Assembly (NCBI RefSeq): GCF_025465275.1
Contig: NZ_JAODNK010000062.1
Coordinates: 1 to 64,000, forward strand
Direction of reading: 5' to 3'
DNA: 64,000 nucleotides
Source: Nocardia sp.
Lineage (GTDB): Bacteria; Actinomycetota; Actinomycetes; Mycobacteriales; Mycobacteriaceae
Numbering within the stretch: the first letter of the stretch is position 1; every line of letters begins with the position of its first letter. Of this stretch, positions 37,667 through 46,434 are shown piece after piece. The position numbers and the translations under genes are program-made. Under the pieces are notes generated by a model, which saw nothing but the letters and a program-made list of their open reading frames with translations, searched no databases and had not been told where the DNA came from.

Positions 37667-38920
37667 TCAGCGGGTGGCTCGGGGTGCGCCCATACCGGGG
37701 TCGATGGTGACCGGTCCGCCCGCGGTGGGGGTTATCGAGAAATCGAAGATGGCGGTCGGGATATACACGGTGGCACAGGAATTCGGGATATCCACGACGC
37801 CGGAGAAGCGGCCTTCGATCGGGGCGGCGCCGAGCAGCAGGTACGCCTGTTCGGGGCTGTAGCCGAACTTGGTGAGGTAGTCGATGGCGTGCAGGCAGGC
37901 GCGTTCGAAGGACAGTTGCGAGTCCAGGTAGCGCTGTTCGCCGCCGAGGGTGACCGAGGTGCCCGAGAAGGCCAGGAACTCGGTGTAATTCGGGCCCTCG
38001 TTGCCGGGCATGAAGATGGCGTTCTCGCTGACGCCGTACAGCTCCATGCCGTTCTTGATCAGATCCACGCGCAGGTCGATGAAACCGCCCATTTCGATGG
38101 CGCCGCAGAAGGTGATCTCACCATCCCCCTGCGAGAAGTGCAGATCGCCGACCGACAGCTTCGCGCCGTCCACGAAGACCGGATAGAAGACGCGGCTGCC
38201 CCGGGTGAAATTCTTGATGTCCTGGTTGCCGCCGTTCTCGCGGGGCGGTGCGGTACGCGCGGCTTCGCCTGCGGCACGGTCGAATTCGGTTCCGGTGAGC
38301 GAGCCGAGAATGGCATCGCGGGGTTCCGGCGGCAGCGCGAGCGGCGGCACGCGCAGCGGATCGGTGGCGATGAGCGCACCCTCGCGGGCATTCCACTTCG
38401 ACAGCAGCGCGGCAGAAGGCGCGGTGCCCATGAGCCCCGGATGCATGATGCCGGTGAACTTCACGCCCGGCACATGCCGCGAGGTCGCGGTGTGGCCGCT
38501 GAAATCCCAGATCGCCTTGTAGGCGTCGGGGAAGTGCTCGGTGAGAAAGCCGCCGCCGTTATCGGTGGGGAAGATGCCGGTGTAACCCCAGCCCTGCCCG
38601 GCCAGCGGACCCGAATCCTCCTGCGGGATAGGCCCGATATCGAGAATGTCGACAATGAGCAGATCGCCGGGCTGGGCGCCCTCCACCGCGAACGGACCGG
38701 ACAGGCAGTGCACGGTGCTCAGCGGCGCGTTCAGCACATCCTCGGCGCTGTCGTCATTGTGGATCGCGCCGTCGAACCATTCCCGTACGTGCACCCGGAA
38801 CTCGTCGCCGGGCTTGACGGTCACCGGCGCGGGAATGTCCGGGTGCCACCGGTTGTGGCCGACGAACTGCTGCTCGGTGAACTTCTTGCGGGAATCCAGG
38901 GGGAACAACAACTCGGGCAT
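37667..38920 (-). CDS. fmdA: Formamidase/acetamidase FmdA
   Basis: A 417-aa cytosolic amidase that hydrolyses formamide or short amides to ammonia and acid. Characteristic segments: GHNRWHPDIPAP at the start, EWFDGAIHNDDSAEDV, VHCLSGPFAVEGAQPGDLLIVDI, FPGVKFTG-type TGIMHPGLMG and GDGEITFCGAIEMGG. Same family as the M. smegmatis acetamidase. ATG 38920; downstream of the FmdB gene by 18 nt, so they form an operon. Confidence 0.95.
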   Translation of the reverse strand: MPELLFPLDSRKKFTEQQFVGHNRWHPDIPAPVTVKPGDEFRVHVREWFDGAIHNDDSAEDVLNAPLSTVHCLSGPFAVEGAQPGDLLIVDILDIGPIPQEDSGPLAGQGWGYTGIFPTDNGGGFLTEHFPDAYKAIWDFSGHTATSRHVPGVKFTGIMHPGLMGTAPSAALLSKWNAREGALIATDPLRVPPLALPPEPRDAILGSLTGTEFDRAAGEAARTAPPRENGGNQDIKNFTRGSRVFYPVFVDGAKLSVGDLHFSQGDGEITFCGAIEMGGFIDLRVDLIKNGMELYGVSENAIFMPGNEGPNYTEFLAFSGTSVTLGGEQRYLDSQLSFERACLHAIDYLTKFGYSPEQAYLLLGAAPIEGRFSGVVDIPNSCATVYIPTAIFDFSITPTAGGPVTIDPGMGAPRATR

Positions 38921-38938
38921 GACAGCACTCCTTCGGTA

Positions 38939-39214
38939 TCAGGGACGGGGAAGCTTGCGGTGCAGCGGATTCCGGGTGACGGGCGCGCCGCCGCGGCCGG
39001 CGGGGGCGCCGACCACCGCGGGCTCGCTCGCCGTCCGAGTGGTGGCGTCGATGAGCCGGGCGGCGGCGGATCCGGGCCGCACGAAGGCGCCGCCGGGTTG
39101 CCGCCGGCTCGCGCCCGCGCATTCGGGGCAGTCCGCCGCGGCCGGTACCTCGGCCATCGAGTAGCTGCGGTCGAAGCTGCCGCAGTCGCGGCAGTGGAAC
39201 TCGTAGAGGGGCAC
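38939..39214 (-). CDS. fmdB: FmdB-family zinc-ribbon protein
   Basis: A 91-aa protein with the FmdB zinc ribbon: YEFHCRDCGSFD and DCPECAGAS give the two CxxC knuckles within the first 45 residues, then a flexible tail. FmdB proteins accompany formamidase genes and are thought to be regulatory. The GTG at 39214 with GAGGTAAG upstream is the likely start. First gene of the leftward fmdB-fmdA operon. Confidence 0.88.
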   Translation of the reverse strand: MPLYEFHCRDCGSFDRSYSMAEVPAAADCPECAGASRRQPGGAFVRPGSAAARLIDATTRTASEPAVVGAPAGRGGAPVTRNPLHRKLPRP

Positions 39215-39442
39215 GCTTACCTCATTTAGTTTCAAACGAATGTATTCCGTACGGAGACGATACAAAGGCCCGGATGTCTCCGCAGCGGAACCGGCACGTG
39301 AACTTCGTATTACGACGAACGAGCCCGGTATCGCGTGAGTTAACTTTCATTCGGATTATAGTCATCTGAAAATATTCCACCTAGCGTCTGTTTTCGCCGC
39401 GACCCCCAGCCCTGCCGCGGCGTCAGAACTAGGAGACCCCCG
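39215..39442. promoter_or_regulatory. Divergent control region fmdBA / NCS1 permease
   Basis: Contains GTTTCAAAC (39229-39237), the perfect 10-bp palindrome TCCGTACGGA (39246-39255) and a likely -10 TATAGT (39357-39362) for the permease gene with no good -35, which suggests an activator. Candidate target of the amide regulator or nitrogen control. Confidence 0.55.
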
Positions 39443-41167
39443 ATGAGCACCACCGCCTCGTCTGCGCCGGTTGATCCGACCGCGCCGCCCCCGACCCGCT
39501 GGGCCCGCTTTCAGACCTGGGCCGCCAAGGACAATATCGAGGACTACTCACTGCGCTACGCGCCCAAGTCCTTTCGCCGCTGGAGCCCGATGGCCTGCTC
39601 CATCGCCGCTCTCGGCGGCATCGCCTACCTGGCGGACTACTCGATCGGCGCCTCGATCGCCGTCACCCACGGCGCCGCCAGCGCGGTGATCGCCATCCTG
39701 GTCGCGGCCGTGACCATCTTCCTGACCGGCATCCCCATCGCCTACTACGCCGCCAAATACAACCTGGACATGGATCTGCTCACTCGCGGAGCGGGTTTCG
39801 GGTACTTCGGTTCGACCCTGACCAGTGTGATCTATGCCAGTTTCTGCTTCATCTTCTTCGCGTTGGAAGGTGCGATCATGGCGCAGGCCATGCATCTGGC
39901 CTTCCATCTACCGCTGGTATTCGGCTATCTGATCGGCTCGCTGATCATTATTCCGCTGGTCCTGTACGGCATGTCGGCGCTGGCGAAATTTCAGGTCTGG
40001 ACCCAGCCGCTGTGGCTCATCCTGTTCGCCGCACCGCTGGTCATGATCGACATCAGTGATCCGCACGGCTTCGAGGGCTTCCTGTCCTGGGCGGGCAATG
40101 GCGGCAGTGACCGGATCAGCGCCATTGCGGTGGGATCCGGTGCGGGCGTGGCCCTTTCGCTCATCGCGCAGATCGGTGAGCAGGTCGACTACCTGCGCTT
40201 CATGCCGGAGAAGTCGGAGACGCCGCCGTTGCGCTGGTGGGCGGCGGTGTTGTCGGCCGGACCCGGCTGGGTGATCCTGGGCGCGGCCAAACAGCTGTGC
40301 GGCGCCTTCCTCGCGTTTTATATCGCCGGTCAGGTGGGCTTCACCCGCGCCACCGAGCCGATCGAAATGTTCCTGGGCAGCTACGGTTCCATGATCCACA
40401 GCCATGCCGCGGCGCTGACCGTCGCGACCGTCATGGTGCTGCTGTCGCAGATCAAAATCAATGTCACCAATGCGTATTCGGGTTCGCTGTCCTGGTCCAA
40501 CTTCTTCAGCCGGGTGCTGCACATCCACCCCGGACGGGTGGTGTGGCTGGTACTGCACATCGGCATCGCACTGACGCTCATGCTCGCCAATATGTTCACG
40601 GTGCTGAATACGATTCTCGGGTTCTACTCGAATGTGGCCATCGCCTGGATCGGCGCGATCGTCGCGGATCTGGTGATCAACAAGGGGCTGCTGAAGATCA
40701 GCCCGCCCTATATCGAATTCAAGCGGGCGTACCTGTACCCGATCAATCCGGTCGGCTTCGGTTCGATGCTCGCCGGTTCGGCGGTATCGATCGCCGCGTA
40801 CTTCGGCGCCTTCGGTGCGTTCCTCGAGGCCTGGTCGCCCTATCTCGCGCTGACCATCGCGCTGGTGCTCACACCGTTGATCGCACTGGCCACGGGCGGG
40901 AAATACTATCTGGCCCGGCCCAATCCGCTCCGGGAGGAAATCGAGAAGGAACCGCTGTGGGCCGGCCAGACCCTGCTGGACGTGGTGGACGGCAAGCGCT
41001 ACGAACTTCCGGATATGGTGCACGACTGCCCCTTCCACGGCGGGCCTATCTCCTCGCTGACCTGCACGCTTACCAAGAACTGCCATGAGCAGTGCCAATC
41101 CGCCGCCTACCGCGATACCACCGACGCCGAGCGCCTCGGCCTGGAACAGCCGTCCGCCGTCGGCTGA
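39443..41167 (+). CDS. NCS1-family permease (cytosine/purine/amide type) with Cys-rich tail
   Basis: A 574-aa transporter of the nucleobase:cation symporter-1 family with about 12 helices. NIEDYSLRYAPKSFRRWSP at the N-terminus and KINVTNAYSGSLSWSNFFSR in the middle are diagnostic. The last 60 residues are unusual for NCS1: a cytosolic tail with HDCPFHGGPISSLTCTLTKN and CHEQC, four to five cysteines plus histidines. Between the formamidase operon and its regulators, its substrate is probably a short amide, urea or a nitrogen heterocycle. ATG 39443 with AGGAG. Confidence 0.9.
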   Translation: MSTTASSAPVDPTAPPPTRWARFQTWAAKDNIEDYSLRYAPKSFRRWSPMACSIAALGGIAYLADYSIGASIAVTHGAASAVIAILVAAVTIFLTGIPIAYYAAKYNLDMDLLTRGAGFGYFGSTLTSVIYASFCFIFFALEGAIMAQAMHLAFHLPLVFGYLIGSLIIIPLVLYGMSALAKFQVWTQPLWLILFAAPLVMIDISDPHGFEGFLSWAGNGGSDRISAIAVGSGAGVALSLIAQIGEQVDYLRFMPEKSETPPLRWWAAVLSAGPGWVILGAAKQLCGAFLAFYIAGQVGFTRATEPIEMFLGSYGSMIHSHAAALTVATVMVLLSQIKINVTNAYSGSLSWSNFFSRVLHIHPGRVVWLVLHIGIALTLMLANMFTVLNTILGFYSNVAIAWIGAIVADLVINKGLLKISPPYIEFKRAYLYPINPVGFGSMLAGSAVSIAAYFGAFGAFLEAWSPYLALTIALVLTPLIALATGGKYYLARPNPLREEIEKEPLWAGQTLLDVVDGKRYELPDMVHDCPFHGGPISSLTCTLTKNCHEQCQSAAYRDTTDAERLGLEQPSAVG

Positions 41168-41173
41168 TACCGC

Positions 41174-41214
41174 GACCGTGTACCCATGGTGATCCCCGCC
41201 ATGGGTACCCGGTC
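41174..41214. terminator. Bidirectional terminator
   Basis: Stem GTACCCATGG / CCATGGGTAC (41180-41189, 41199-41208) with flanking GACCG/CGGTC pairs, between convergent permease and AmiC-like genes. Confidence 0.8.
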
Positions 41215-41218
41215 GGCG

Positions 41219-42298
41219 TCAGGTGTTGAGCTCGGCCAGGACGCTGAATCGCAGTGCGTCGGCGTCGGCGAGGAATACGGGCTGGGTGGTGTGCGCACCG
41301 CGCACCCGGACCTCACCGCGCGGACCACCGTAACTGACCTGCGCGGCATGTCTTTCTATAGTGCGCAGATCCAGACTGCGGGCGGCTTCGGCGAGTGACG
41401 CGAACAGCAGCATGCCCTCGTAACAGGATTCGCCGATATTGTTGAGTGCGGGTGCGCAGGTACCGAAACGGCGGACATAGCGGCTGCCGAAATCCATGCC
41501 CTCCGGAGAGACCACGCTTTCGAAATAGCCTGAGGCGGTGTGCAATCCGCGAGTGCTGTCCGGTCCACCGGCGTACAGCACATCTTCGCCGATCATCATG
41601 CTGAGCCGCAGTCTGCCGTCGTCGAGTCCGGCGCGTGCGAAGGCCCGATTGAAGGCCGCGCAGTCCGCGCCCACCATGAACAGCAGGACGCCCTGCGCGG
41701 GGGAGTGGCGAATCAGTTCGAGGGCGCGGCCGAAACGACGGCTGCCGAGCGGTACATACTCCTCGCCAACCACGTCTATATCGGTGCCGGCGGTGAATTC
41801 CCTTGTCGCCCGTGCTGTTTCCCGCGGCCACACATAGTCGTTGCCGATCAAGCACCAGCGCCGGATGCCGAATTCGCTGCGCAGCCAGCGCAATGCCGGG
41901 AACAGCTGCTGATCGGGGGTCTCGCCGACCATGTAGACGCCGTCGGAATTCTCGCCACCCTCGTAGAAAGTGGTGTAGACGTAGGGAATTCGGCCCGCGG
42001 TCTGCGGTGTGATGACCTTGCGGGCATTGGACAGATGCCAGCCGACAACACCGTCGATCTCACCGTGATCGACCATTCGGCCGATCTGTGCGGCTAATTG
42101 CGGCAGTGGTGCACCGGAATCGATCGGATGCAGCCGCACCGGGCGATCCAGAATGCCGCCCATCGCATTGATGTCCTCGACGGCCAGGGCTGCGCATGCC
42201 TCCGAGGACGGCCCGAACATGCCCGCGGGCCCGCTCAGCGGAACGACCAGCGCGATATCCACCGTTGTGCGGCCGGTGCGAGAAATCAAGGGTGCCAT
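41219..42298 (-). CDS. AmiC-like amide-sensing periplasmic-binding-fold protein
   Basis: A 359-aa type-I periplasmic-binding-protein homologue (IALVVPLSGPAGMFGPSSEACAALAVEDINAMGG) but with no signal peptide, so it should stay in the cytosol. This is the hallmark of AmiC sensors, which bind acetamide or formamide and control an amidase operon. VYTTFYEGGENSDGVYMVGETP and WCLIGNDYVWPRETAR are typical. ATG 42298. It is divergent from a MarR gene; M. smegmatis uses an AmiC/MarR-type AmiA pair to regulate its acetamidase of the FmdA family. Confidence 0.85.
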   Translation of the reverse strand: MAPLISRTGRTTVDIALVVPLSGPAGMFGPSSEACAALAVEDINAMGGILDRPVRLHPIDSGAPLPQLAAQIGRMVDHGEIDGVVGWHLSNARKVITPQTAGRIPYVYTTFYEGGENSDGVYMVGETPDQQLFPALRWLRSEFGIRRWCLIGNDYVWPRETARATREFTAGTDIDVVGEEYVPLGSRRFGRALELIRHSPAQGVLLFMVGADCAAFNRAFARAGLDDGRLRLSMMIGEDVLYAGGPDSTRGLHTASGYFESVVSPEGMDFGSRYVRRFGTCAPALNNIGESCYEGMLLFASLAEAARSLDLRTIERHAAQVSYGGPRGEVRVRGAHTTQPVFLADADALRFSVLAELNT

Positions 42299-42361
42299 GG
42301 AAATCACCACCGTATATTTCCATTTGAATCTTTACCATACGGCGTTGTATATAGTGCTGTG
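42299..42361. promoter_or_regulatory. Operator region between amiC-like and marR genes
   Basis: Inverted repeat CCGTAT (42310-42315) / ATACGG (42337-42342), plus repeated GTATAT. AT-rich, 63 nt between divergent starts. Probable MarR binding region. Confidence 0.5.
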
Positions 42362-42799
42362 GTGGACGATAGCACTGCGCCCGCCGCGCTGGAGGAGTTG
42401 GCGCGACTGGTGCGCCTGGCATCACAGGAATTGGATCGCGCGATCGCGGCCTGCATCGGGGAAACCTCCGTCGGTCGGTGGCACGTGCTGGCCGCTGTCG
42501 CCGAGGGAGGCGGTCGCTCCATGTCGCAGATCGCGGAGGCCACCCTGCTCGCCGGCGCCAGCCTGACGCGCCTGATCGACGCGATGATCTCCGACAATCT
42601 GGTGCACCGCAAGGTCGATGACACCGACCGCCGCCGGGTGCTCGTCTTCCCGACCCGCCGCGGCCTCATCACCTATCAGGTGATGAGCAAGGCCATCGCC
42701 GAGAGCGGCCTCGATCTGCTCGGTGCCGACAGCCGCCTGCCCCGTGCCTTGACCACCCTGATCGACCGGGTGCACTCGACCGAATCGGCGCACGCCTGA
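42362..42799 (+). CDS. MarR-family regulator (AmiA-like)
   Basis: A 145-aa winged-helix repressor: RWHVLAAVAEGGGRSMSQIAEATLLAGASLTRLIDAMISDNLVHRKVDDTDRRRVLVFPT contains the recognition helix and wing with the DxRR motif. GTG at 42362 (or 42359). Divergent from the AmiC-like sensor. The pair probably sets amide-dependent expression of fmdBA and the NCS1 permease, by analogy with the acetamidase regulators of M. smegmatis. Confidence 0.88.
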   Translation: MDDSTAPAALEELARLVRLASQELDRAIAACIGETSVGRWHVLAAVAEGGGRSMSQIAEATLLAGASLTRLIDAMISDNLVHRKVDDTDRRRVLVFPTRRGLITYQVMSKAIAESGLDLLGADSRLPRALTTLIDRVHSTESAHA

Positions 42800-42928
42800 G
42801 GTTCTCGCATCGCTCGGCATGACAGTTGTCATGGCGAGGAGGTGATGGTTGGCAGATCTGGTGGAGCCCGTCCGTCCGTAGCGTCATTTCTGGTAGCGCA
42901 CAGTCGAACTAACAGGGGAGTCGCAGCT

Positions 42929-43609
42929 ATGGCCGCCATCGAAACCACCGGGACCGCATCGCACCGGCAGTCCGCCACGTCGCCGGAGCCGGGCCGGCCG
43001 GGTATCGGTCGCATGCTCGCTCCGATCCTCCGGGATGTCGCGATTCCGACGATCGCCTACTTCGTCCTGCACTGGCTCGGATACTCCGATTTCATCGCGC
43101 TGCTGGCCGGTGCGGTCGTTTCGGCGGTCATGGTGGGGATCCCGGCCATCCGGGCGCGAAAGATCGACGCCATGGCCGTGCTTGTGCTCGCCGTCTTCGT
43201 TATCGGACTCGTCGGCTCGCTGATCAGCGGCGATCCCCGAATCATGATCATCAAAGACTCGTTCGGCACCGCCGTCATCGGGCTCGCCTTCCTGATCAGC
43301 GCAATGCTGGGCAAGCCGCTCACCTATGCGGCGGCGCGCAAGGCGGTGGCCACCTCGGCTCCGCATCGGCTGCCCATTCTGGTGGCGACCTACGAGAACG
43401 ATCCGGATGCGCGCCGCAGCTACCGGAATCTCGCGGTGCTCTGGGGCGTCGGGCTCCTCGCCGAGGCGATCCTGCGCGTGGTGCTCGCCTACCAGCTGCC
43501 CATCCACACCATGGCCTGGCTGGGCAGCGTGCTGATCGTGGTCACCATCACCACACTCATGATGATCAGCGCTCGCACGATCAAGCGTGTGCGCAAGAAC
43601 GCCGAATAG
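42929..43609 (+). CDS. VC0807-type multi-pass membrane protein
   Basis: A 226-aa protein with about six helices (IPTIAYFVLHWLGYSDFIALLAGAVVSAVMVG, AVLVLAVFVIGLVGSLISG, AVIGLAFLISAML, LAVLWGVGLLAEAILRVVLAY). The organisation matches the VC0807 family of unknown function. ATG at 42929 with AGGGGAG 8 nt before; upstream sequence is non-conserved. Closed by conserved hairpin copy 5. Confidence 0.78.
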   Translation: MAAIETTGTASHRQSATSPEPGRPGIGRMLAPILRDVAIPTIAYFVLHWLGYSDFIALLAGAVVSAVMVGIPAIRARKIDAMAVLVLAVFVIGLVGSLISGDPRIMIIKDSFGTAVIGLAFLISAMLGKPLTYAAARKAVATSAPHRLPILVATYENDPDARRSYRNLAVLWGVGLLAEAILRVVLAYQLPIHTMAWLGSVLIVVTITTLMMISARTIKRVRKNAE

Positions 43610-43621
43610 CGCGACCGCAGT

Positions 43622-43655
43622 ACGAAGGCCCGGTCCGGAGGGACCGGGCCTTCGT
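43622..43655 (+). repeat. Conserved terminator hairpin, copy 5
   Basis: 15-bp stem ACGAAGGCCCGGTCC / GGACCGGGCCTTCGT, loop GGAG, 12 nt after a stop. Confidence 0.9.
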
Positions 43656-43732
43656 TGTTGTCCGGGCCGGTGCGCTCTCGGTGGTATTGCCTTCCGAGAG
43701 AGGATATTTCGGCGTGCAGTTAGGCTCGCGAC

Positions 43733-44389
43733 ATGGCTGAGAATGCACCGCCGGGTACGGCGCTGTCGGGGACTGCGCGGGTGGAGGCGTTCAGTGACGG
43801 CGTCATGGCTATCGCAATTACATTGCTGATCCTGGAGATTCGGGTACCGCCGCATGAGGACGGGCATTTACTCGAGGCGCTCGAGCAGATCTGGCCGTCC
43901 TATGTGGCGTATCTGGCGTCGTTCGTGCTGATCGGGGTGATCTGGATGAATCACCACACCTTCTTCGGACGGCTGCGCCGCATCGACAATGTATTGCGGT
44001 GGTGGAATCTGGTGTTGCTGCTGGGGGTTTCGATCGTGCCGTTCCCGACCGCGGTGGTCGCGGACAATGTGGCGCACGGGATGCGCCGCGATTCCGCGAC
44101 CGCGGTGACGCTGTACGGGATTGTGGGTGTGCTCATGACGATCCCCTGGGCCCCCATGTGGTGGCGACTGGCGAAGCGACCGGAGATGTTCCGGCCGGGA
44201 TTCGATGCGGCCTTCGCGCGCCATGAAGGGTGGCGGGCCTGGCCGGGGATCGTGATCTACGCGGTGTGCACGGCGATCGGGTTCGTGCAGCCGGTGGTGG
44301 CGCTGGTGCTGTTCCTGCTGGTGGCGATCTTCTACGGGGTCAGTAATCAGGGGTGGACGGCCATGGGCGACGTGGGTGTCGATGAGTAA
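43733..44389 (+). CDS. TMEM175-family (DUF1211) potassium channel-like protein
   Basis: A 218-aa six-helix protein with the selectivity motif RVEAFSDGVMAIAITLLILEI in helix 1 (FSDGV at residues 20-24), characteristic for the TMEM175 family. Bacterial members have one six-helix repeat and form tetrameric K+ channels; eukaryotic ones are lysosomal. NHHTFFGRLRR follows helix 3. ATG 43733; single gene. Confidence 0.88.
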   Translation: MAENAPPGTALSGTARVEAFSDGVMAIAITLLILEIRVPPHEDGHLLEALEQIWPSYVAYLASFVLIGVIWMNHHTFFGRLRRIDNVLRWWNLVLLLGVSIVPFPTAVVADNVAHGMRRDSATAVTLYGIVGVLMTIPWAPMWWRLAKRPEMFRPGFDAAFARHEGWRAWPGIVIYAVCTAIGFVQPVVALVLFLLVAIFYGVSNQGWTAMGDVGVDE

Positions 44390-44488
44390 GGCGGCTGCAA
44401 ATTTAAGCGGCTGTGATTAACTGCCGGTGGTGGGTGGAGCGCGGCTCGCAACGGGCGGCGGCCACTGGAGTAGTCGAACGGAGCAGTG

Positions 44489-44980
44489 ATGAGCGTGGCG
44501 AAGGGGCCCGTCACCCAGATTGCCTGGGTGGTCGCCGATGTGGGGCAGAGCGAGAAATTCCTGGGCGCCGCCCTCGGGGCACAGCACTGGACACGAATGC
44601 CGGATATCCATTTCGGACCCGAAACCTGTACCTACCGTGGGGAACCCGCGGACTTCACGGCACACATCTCGCTGTCCTACAGCGGCGACACCCAGCTGGA
44701 GCTGATCCAGCCCGTGCGCGGGACCTCGATCTATACCGAATTCCTGGAGCAGAGCGGGCCGGGGCTGCATCACATCTGCATGGAACCGGACGACTTCGAT
44801 GTCGCGCTGCGGGAAGCGGCCGCACAGGGCATCCCCGTCGTGCAGCAGGGCACCATGGGCGGGCAGATGCGGTTCGCCTATTTGGACGGCGCCGATGCCG
44901 GGGTGCCGTTCATCGAACTCGCGGAGGTCGGTATCAATATGCGGACGTTCTTCGAACAGATCAAGAGGGAAGCGCAGTGA
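44489..44980 (+). CDS. VOC (glyoxalase/dioxygenase) superfamily protein
   Basis: A 163-aa protein with the vicinal-oxygen-chelate fold: TQIAWVVADVGQSEKFLGAALGA begins the first module and GPGLHHICMEPDDFDVALREAAAQG the second, with HH and the final E of FIELAEVG as probable metal ligands. ATG 44489. Its stop overlaps the next start (GTGA), so it works with the FAD enzyme downstream, probably in degradation of a steroid or ring compound. Confidence 0.85.
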   Translation: MSVAKGPVTQIAWVVADVGQSEKFLGAALGAQHWTRMPDIHFGPETCTYRGEPADFTAHISLSYSGDTQLELIQPVRGTSIYTEFLEQSGPGLHHICMEPDDFDVALREAAAQGIPVVQQGTMGGQMRFAYLDGADAGVPFIELAEVGINMRTFFEQIKREAQ

Positions 44981-46434
44981 GCACACAGATACCGGAAATC
45001 ATTGCGGCGGAGTCGATTACCGAGTGGACCACCGAAGTCGACGTACTGGTGGCGGGCTTCGGAATCGCCGGCGGATGCGCGGCGGTGGAGGCCGCGGCAC
45101 AGGGTGCGCGCGTCCTGGTGCTGGAGCGCGCGGCGGTCGCCGGCGGCACCACGGCGCTGGCCGGCGGGCATTTCTACCTCGGCGGCGGCACCGCGGTACA
45201 GCAGGCGACCGGGCATGCGGATTCGGCCGACGAGATGTACAAGTATCTGACGGCCGTGGCGCGCGAACCCGAGCCGGAGAAGATTCGCGCCTACTGCGAC
45301 GGCAGCACCGCGCACTTCGATTGGCTGGAGGGGCTCGGCTTCGAATTCGAGCGCAGCTACTACCCGGAGAAAGCGGTGATCCAGCCCGGAACGCAGGGGC
45401 TGATGTATACCGGCAACGAGAAGGTCTGGCCGTACCGCGAGCAGGCCGTACCGGCCCCGCGCGGGCACAAGGTGCCGGTGCCCGGTGATACCCAGGGCGC
45501 GGCGCTGGTGATCGAACTGCTGGTGAAGCGGGCCGCCCAGCTCGGGGTCGAGGTGCAGTACGAGACCGGCGTGACCAATCTGGTCGCCGATGCCGACGGC
45601 GCCATCATCGGCGTGAAGTGGCGGCGGCCGGGGGAGACCGGCGCGGTGCGGGCGAAATCGGTGGTGCTGGCCGCGGGCGGGTTCGTCATGAACTCGGACA
45701 TGGTCGCCGAGCATGTGCCGCAGCTCGCCGAGAAGCCGTTCGTGCTGGGCACCACCTATGACGACGGACTCGGCATCCGGCTCGGCATCTCGGCAGGCGC
45801 CGCGACGCGGAATATGGATCAGGCATTCGTGACCGCACCGGTGTATCCGCCGTCCAAGCTGCTCACCGGCATTGTGGTGAACCGTGAGGGCAAGCGGTTC
45901 GTCTCCGAGGACTCCTATCACTCCCGGACCTCGGCGTTCGCGCTCGAACAGCCCGGCGCGGCAGCGTATCTCATTGTCGACTCGGAGCATATGGAGCGGC
46001 CGAACTTCCCACTCGCCCCGTTCATCGACGGATGGGAGACGGTCGAGGAGATGGCTACCGCGCTCGGGATCCCTTACGAGGCACTGCAATCCACGCTCGA
46101 TCGGTACAACACACACGCCGCGAAGGGTGAGGACCCGGACTTCCACAAGGGCTCGGAATGGTTGCAGCCGCAGGACCAGGGGCCCTGGGGCGCGTTCGAT
46201 CTGACCCTGGGCAAGGCGCTGTACGCCGGGTTCACCCTGGGTGGGCTGTGGACCTCGGTGAACGGAGAGGTACTGCGCGACAACGGTGCACCAGTACCGG
46301 GCCTGTACGCGGCGGGTGCGAACGGCTCGACCCTGGCGCAGGACGGCAAGGGTTATGCCAGCGGTACCCAGCTGGGCTCCGGATCGTTCTTCGGCCGGCG
46401 TACCGGACTTCACGCGGCCAGCCGCTCCAACTGA
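44977..46434 (+). CDS. FAD-dependent dehydrogenase (3-ketosteroid-dehydrogenase / fumarate-reductase type)
   Basis: A 485-aa flavoprotein. The dinucleotide-binding motif VLVAGFGIAGGCAAVEAA (about residues 23-40) is followed by AGGTTALAGGHFYLGGG, and near the C-terminus GGLWTSVNGEVL and GLYAAGANGSTLAQDGKGYASGTQLGSG close the FAD site. This plan is shared by KstD and fumarate-reductase-like proteins; the exact substrate is open. GTG start overlapping the VOC stop. It ends in a 25-nt tail overlap with the convergent DUF4132 gene. Confidence 0.88.
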   Translation: MSTQIPEIIAAESITEWTTEVDVLVAGFGIAGGCAAVEAAAQGARVLVLERAAVAGGTTALAGGHFYLGGGTAVQQATGHADSADEMYKYLTAVAREPEPEKIRAYCDGSTAHFDWLEGLGFEFERSYYPEKAVIQPGTQGLMYTGNEKVWPYREQAVPAPRGHKVPVPGDTQGAALVIELLVKRAAQLGVEVQYETGVTNLVADADGAIIGVKWRRPGETGAVRAKSVVLAAGGFVMNSDMVAEHVPQLAEKPFVLGTTYDDGLGIRLGISAGAATRNMDQAFVTAPVYPPSKLLTGIVVNREGKRFVSEDSYHSRTSAFALEQPGAAAYLIVDSEHMERPNFPLAPFIDGWETVEEMATALGIPYEALQSTLDRYNTHAAKGEDPDFHKGSEWLQPQDQGPWGAFDLTLGKALYAGFTLGGLWTSVNGEVLRDNGAPVPGLYAAGANGSTLAQDGKGYASGTQLGSGSFFGRRTGLHAASRSN

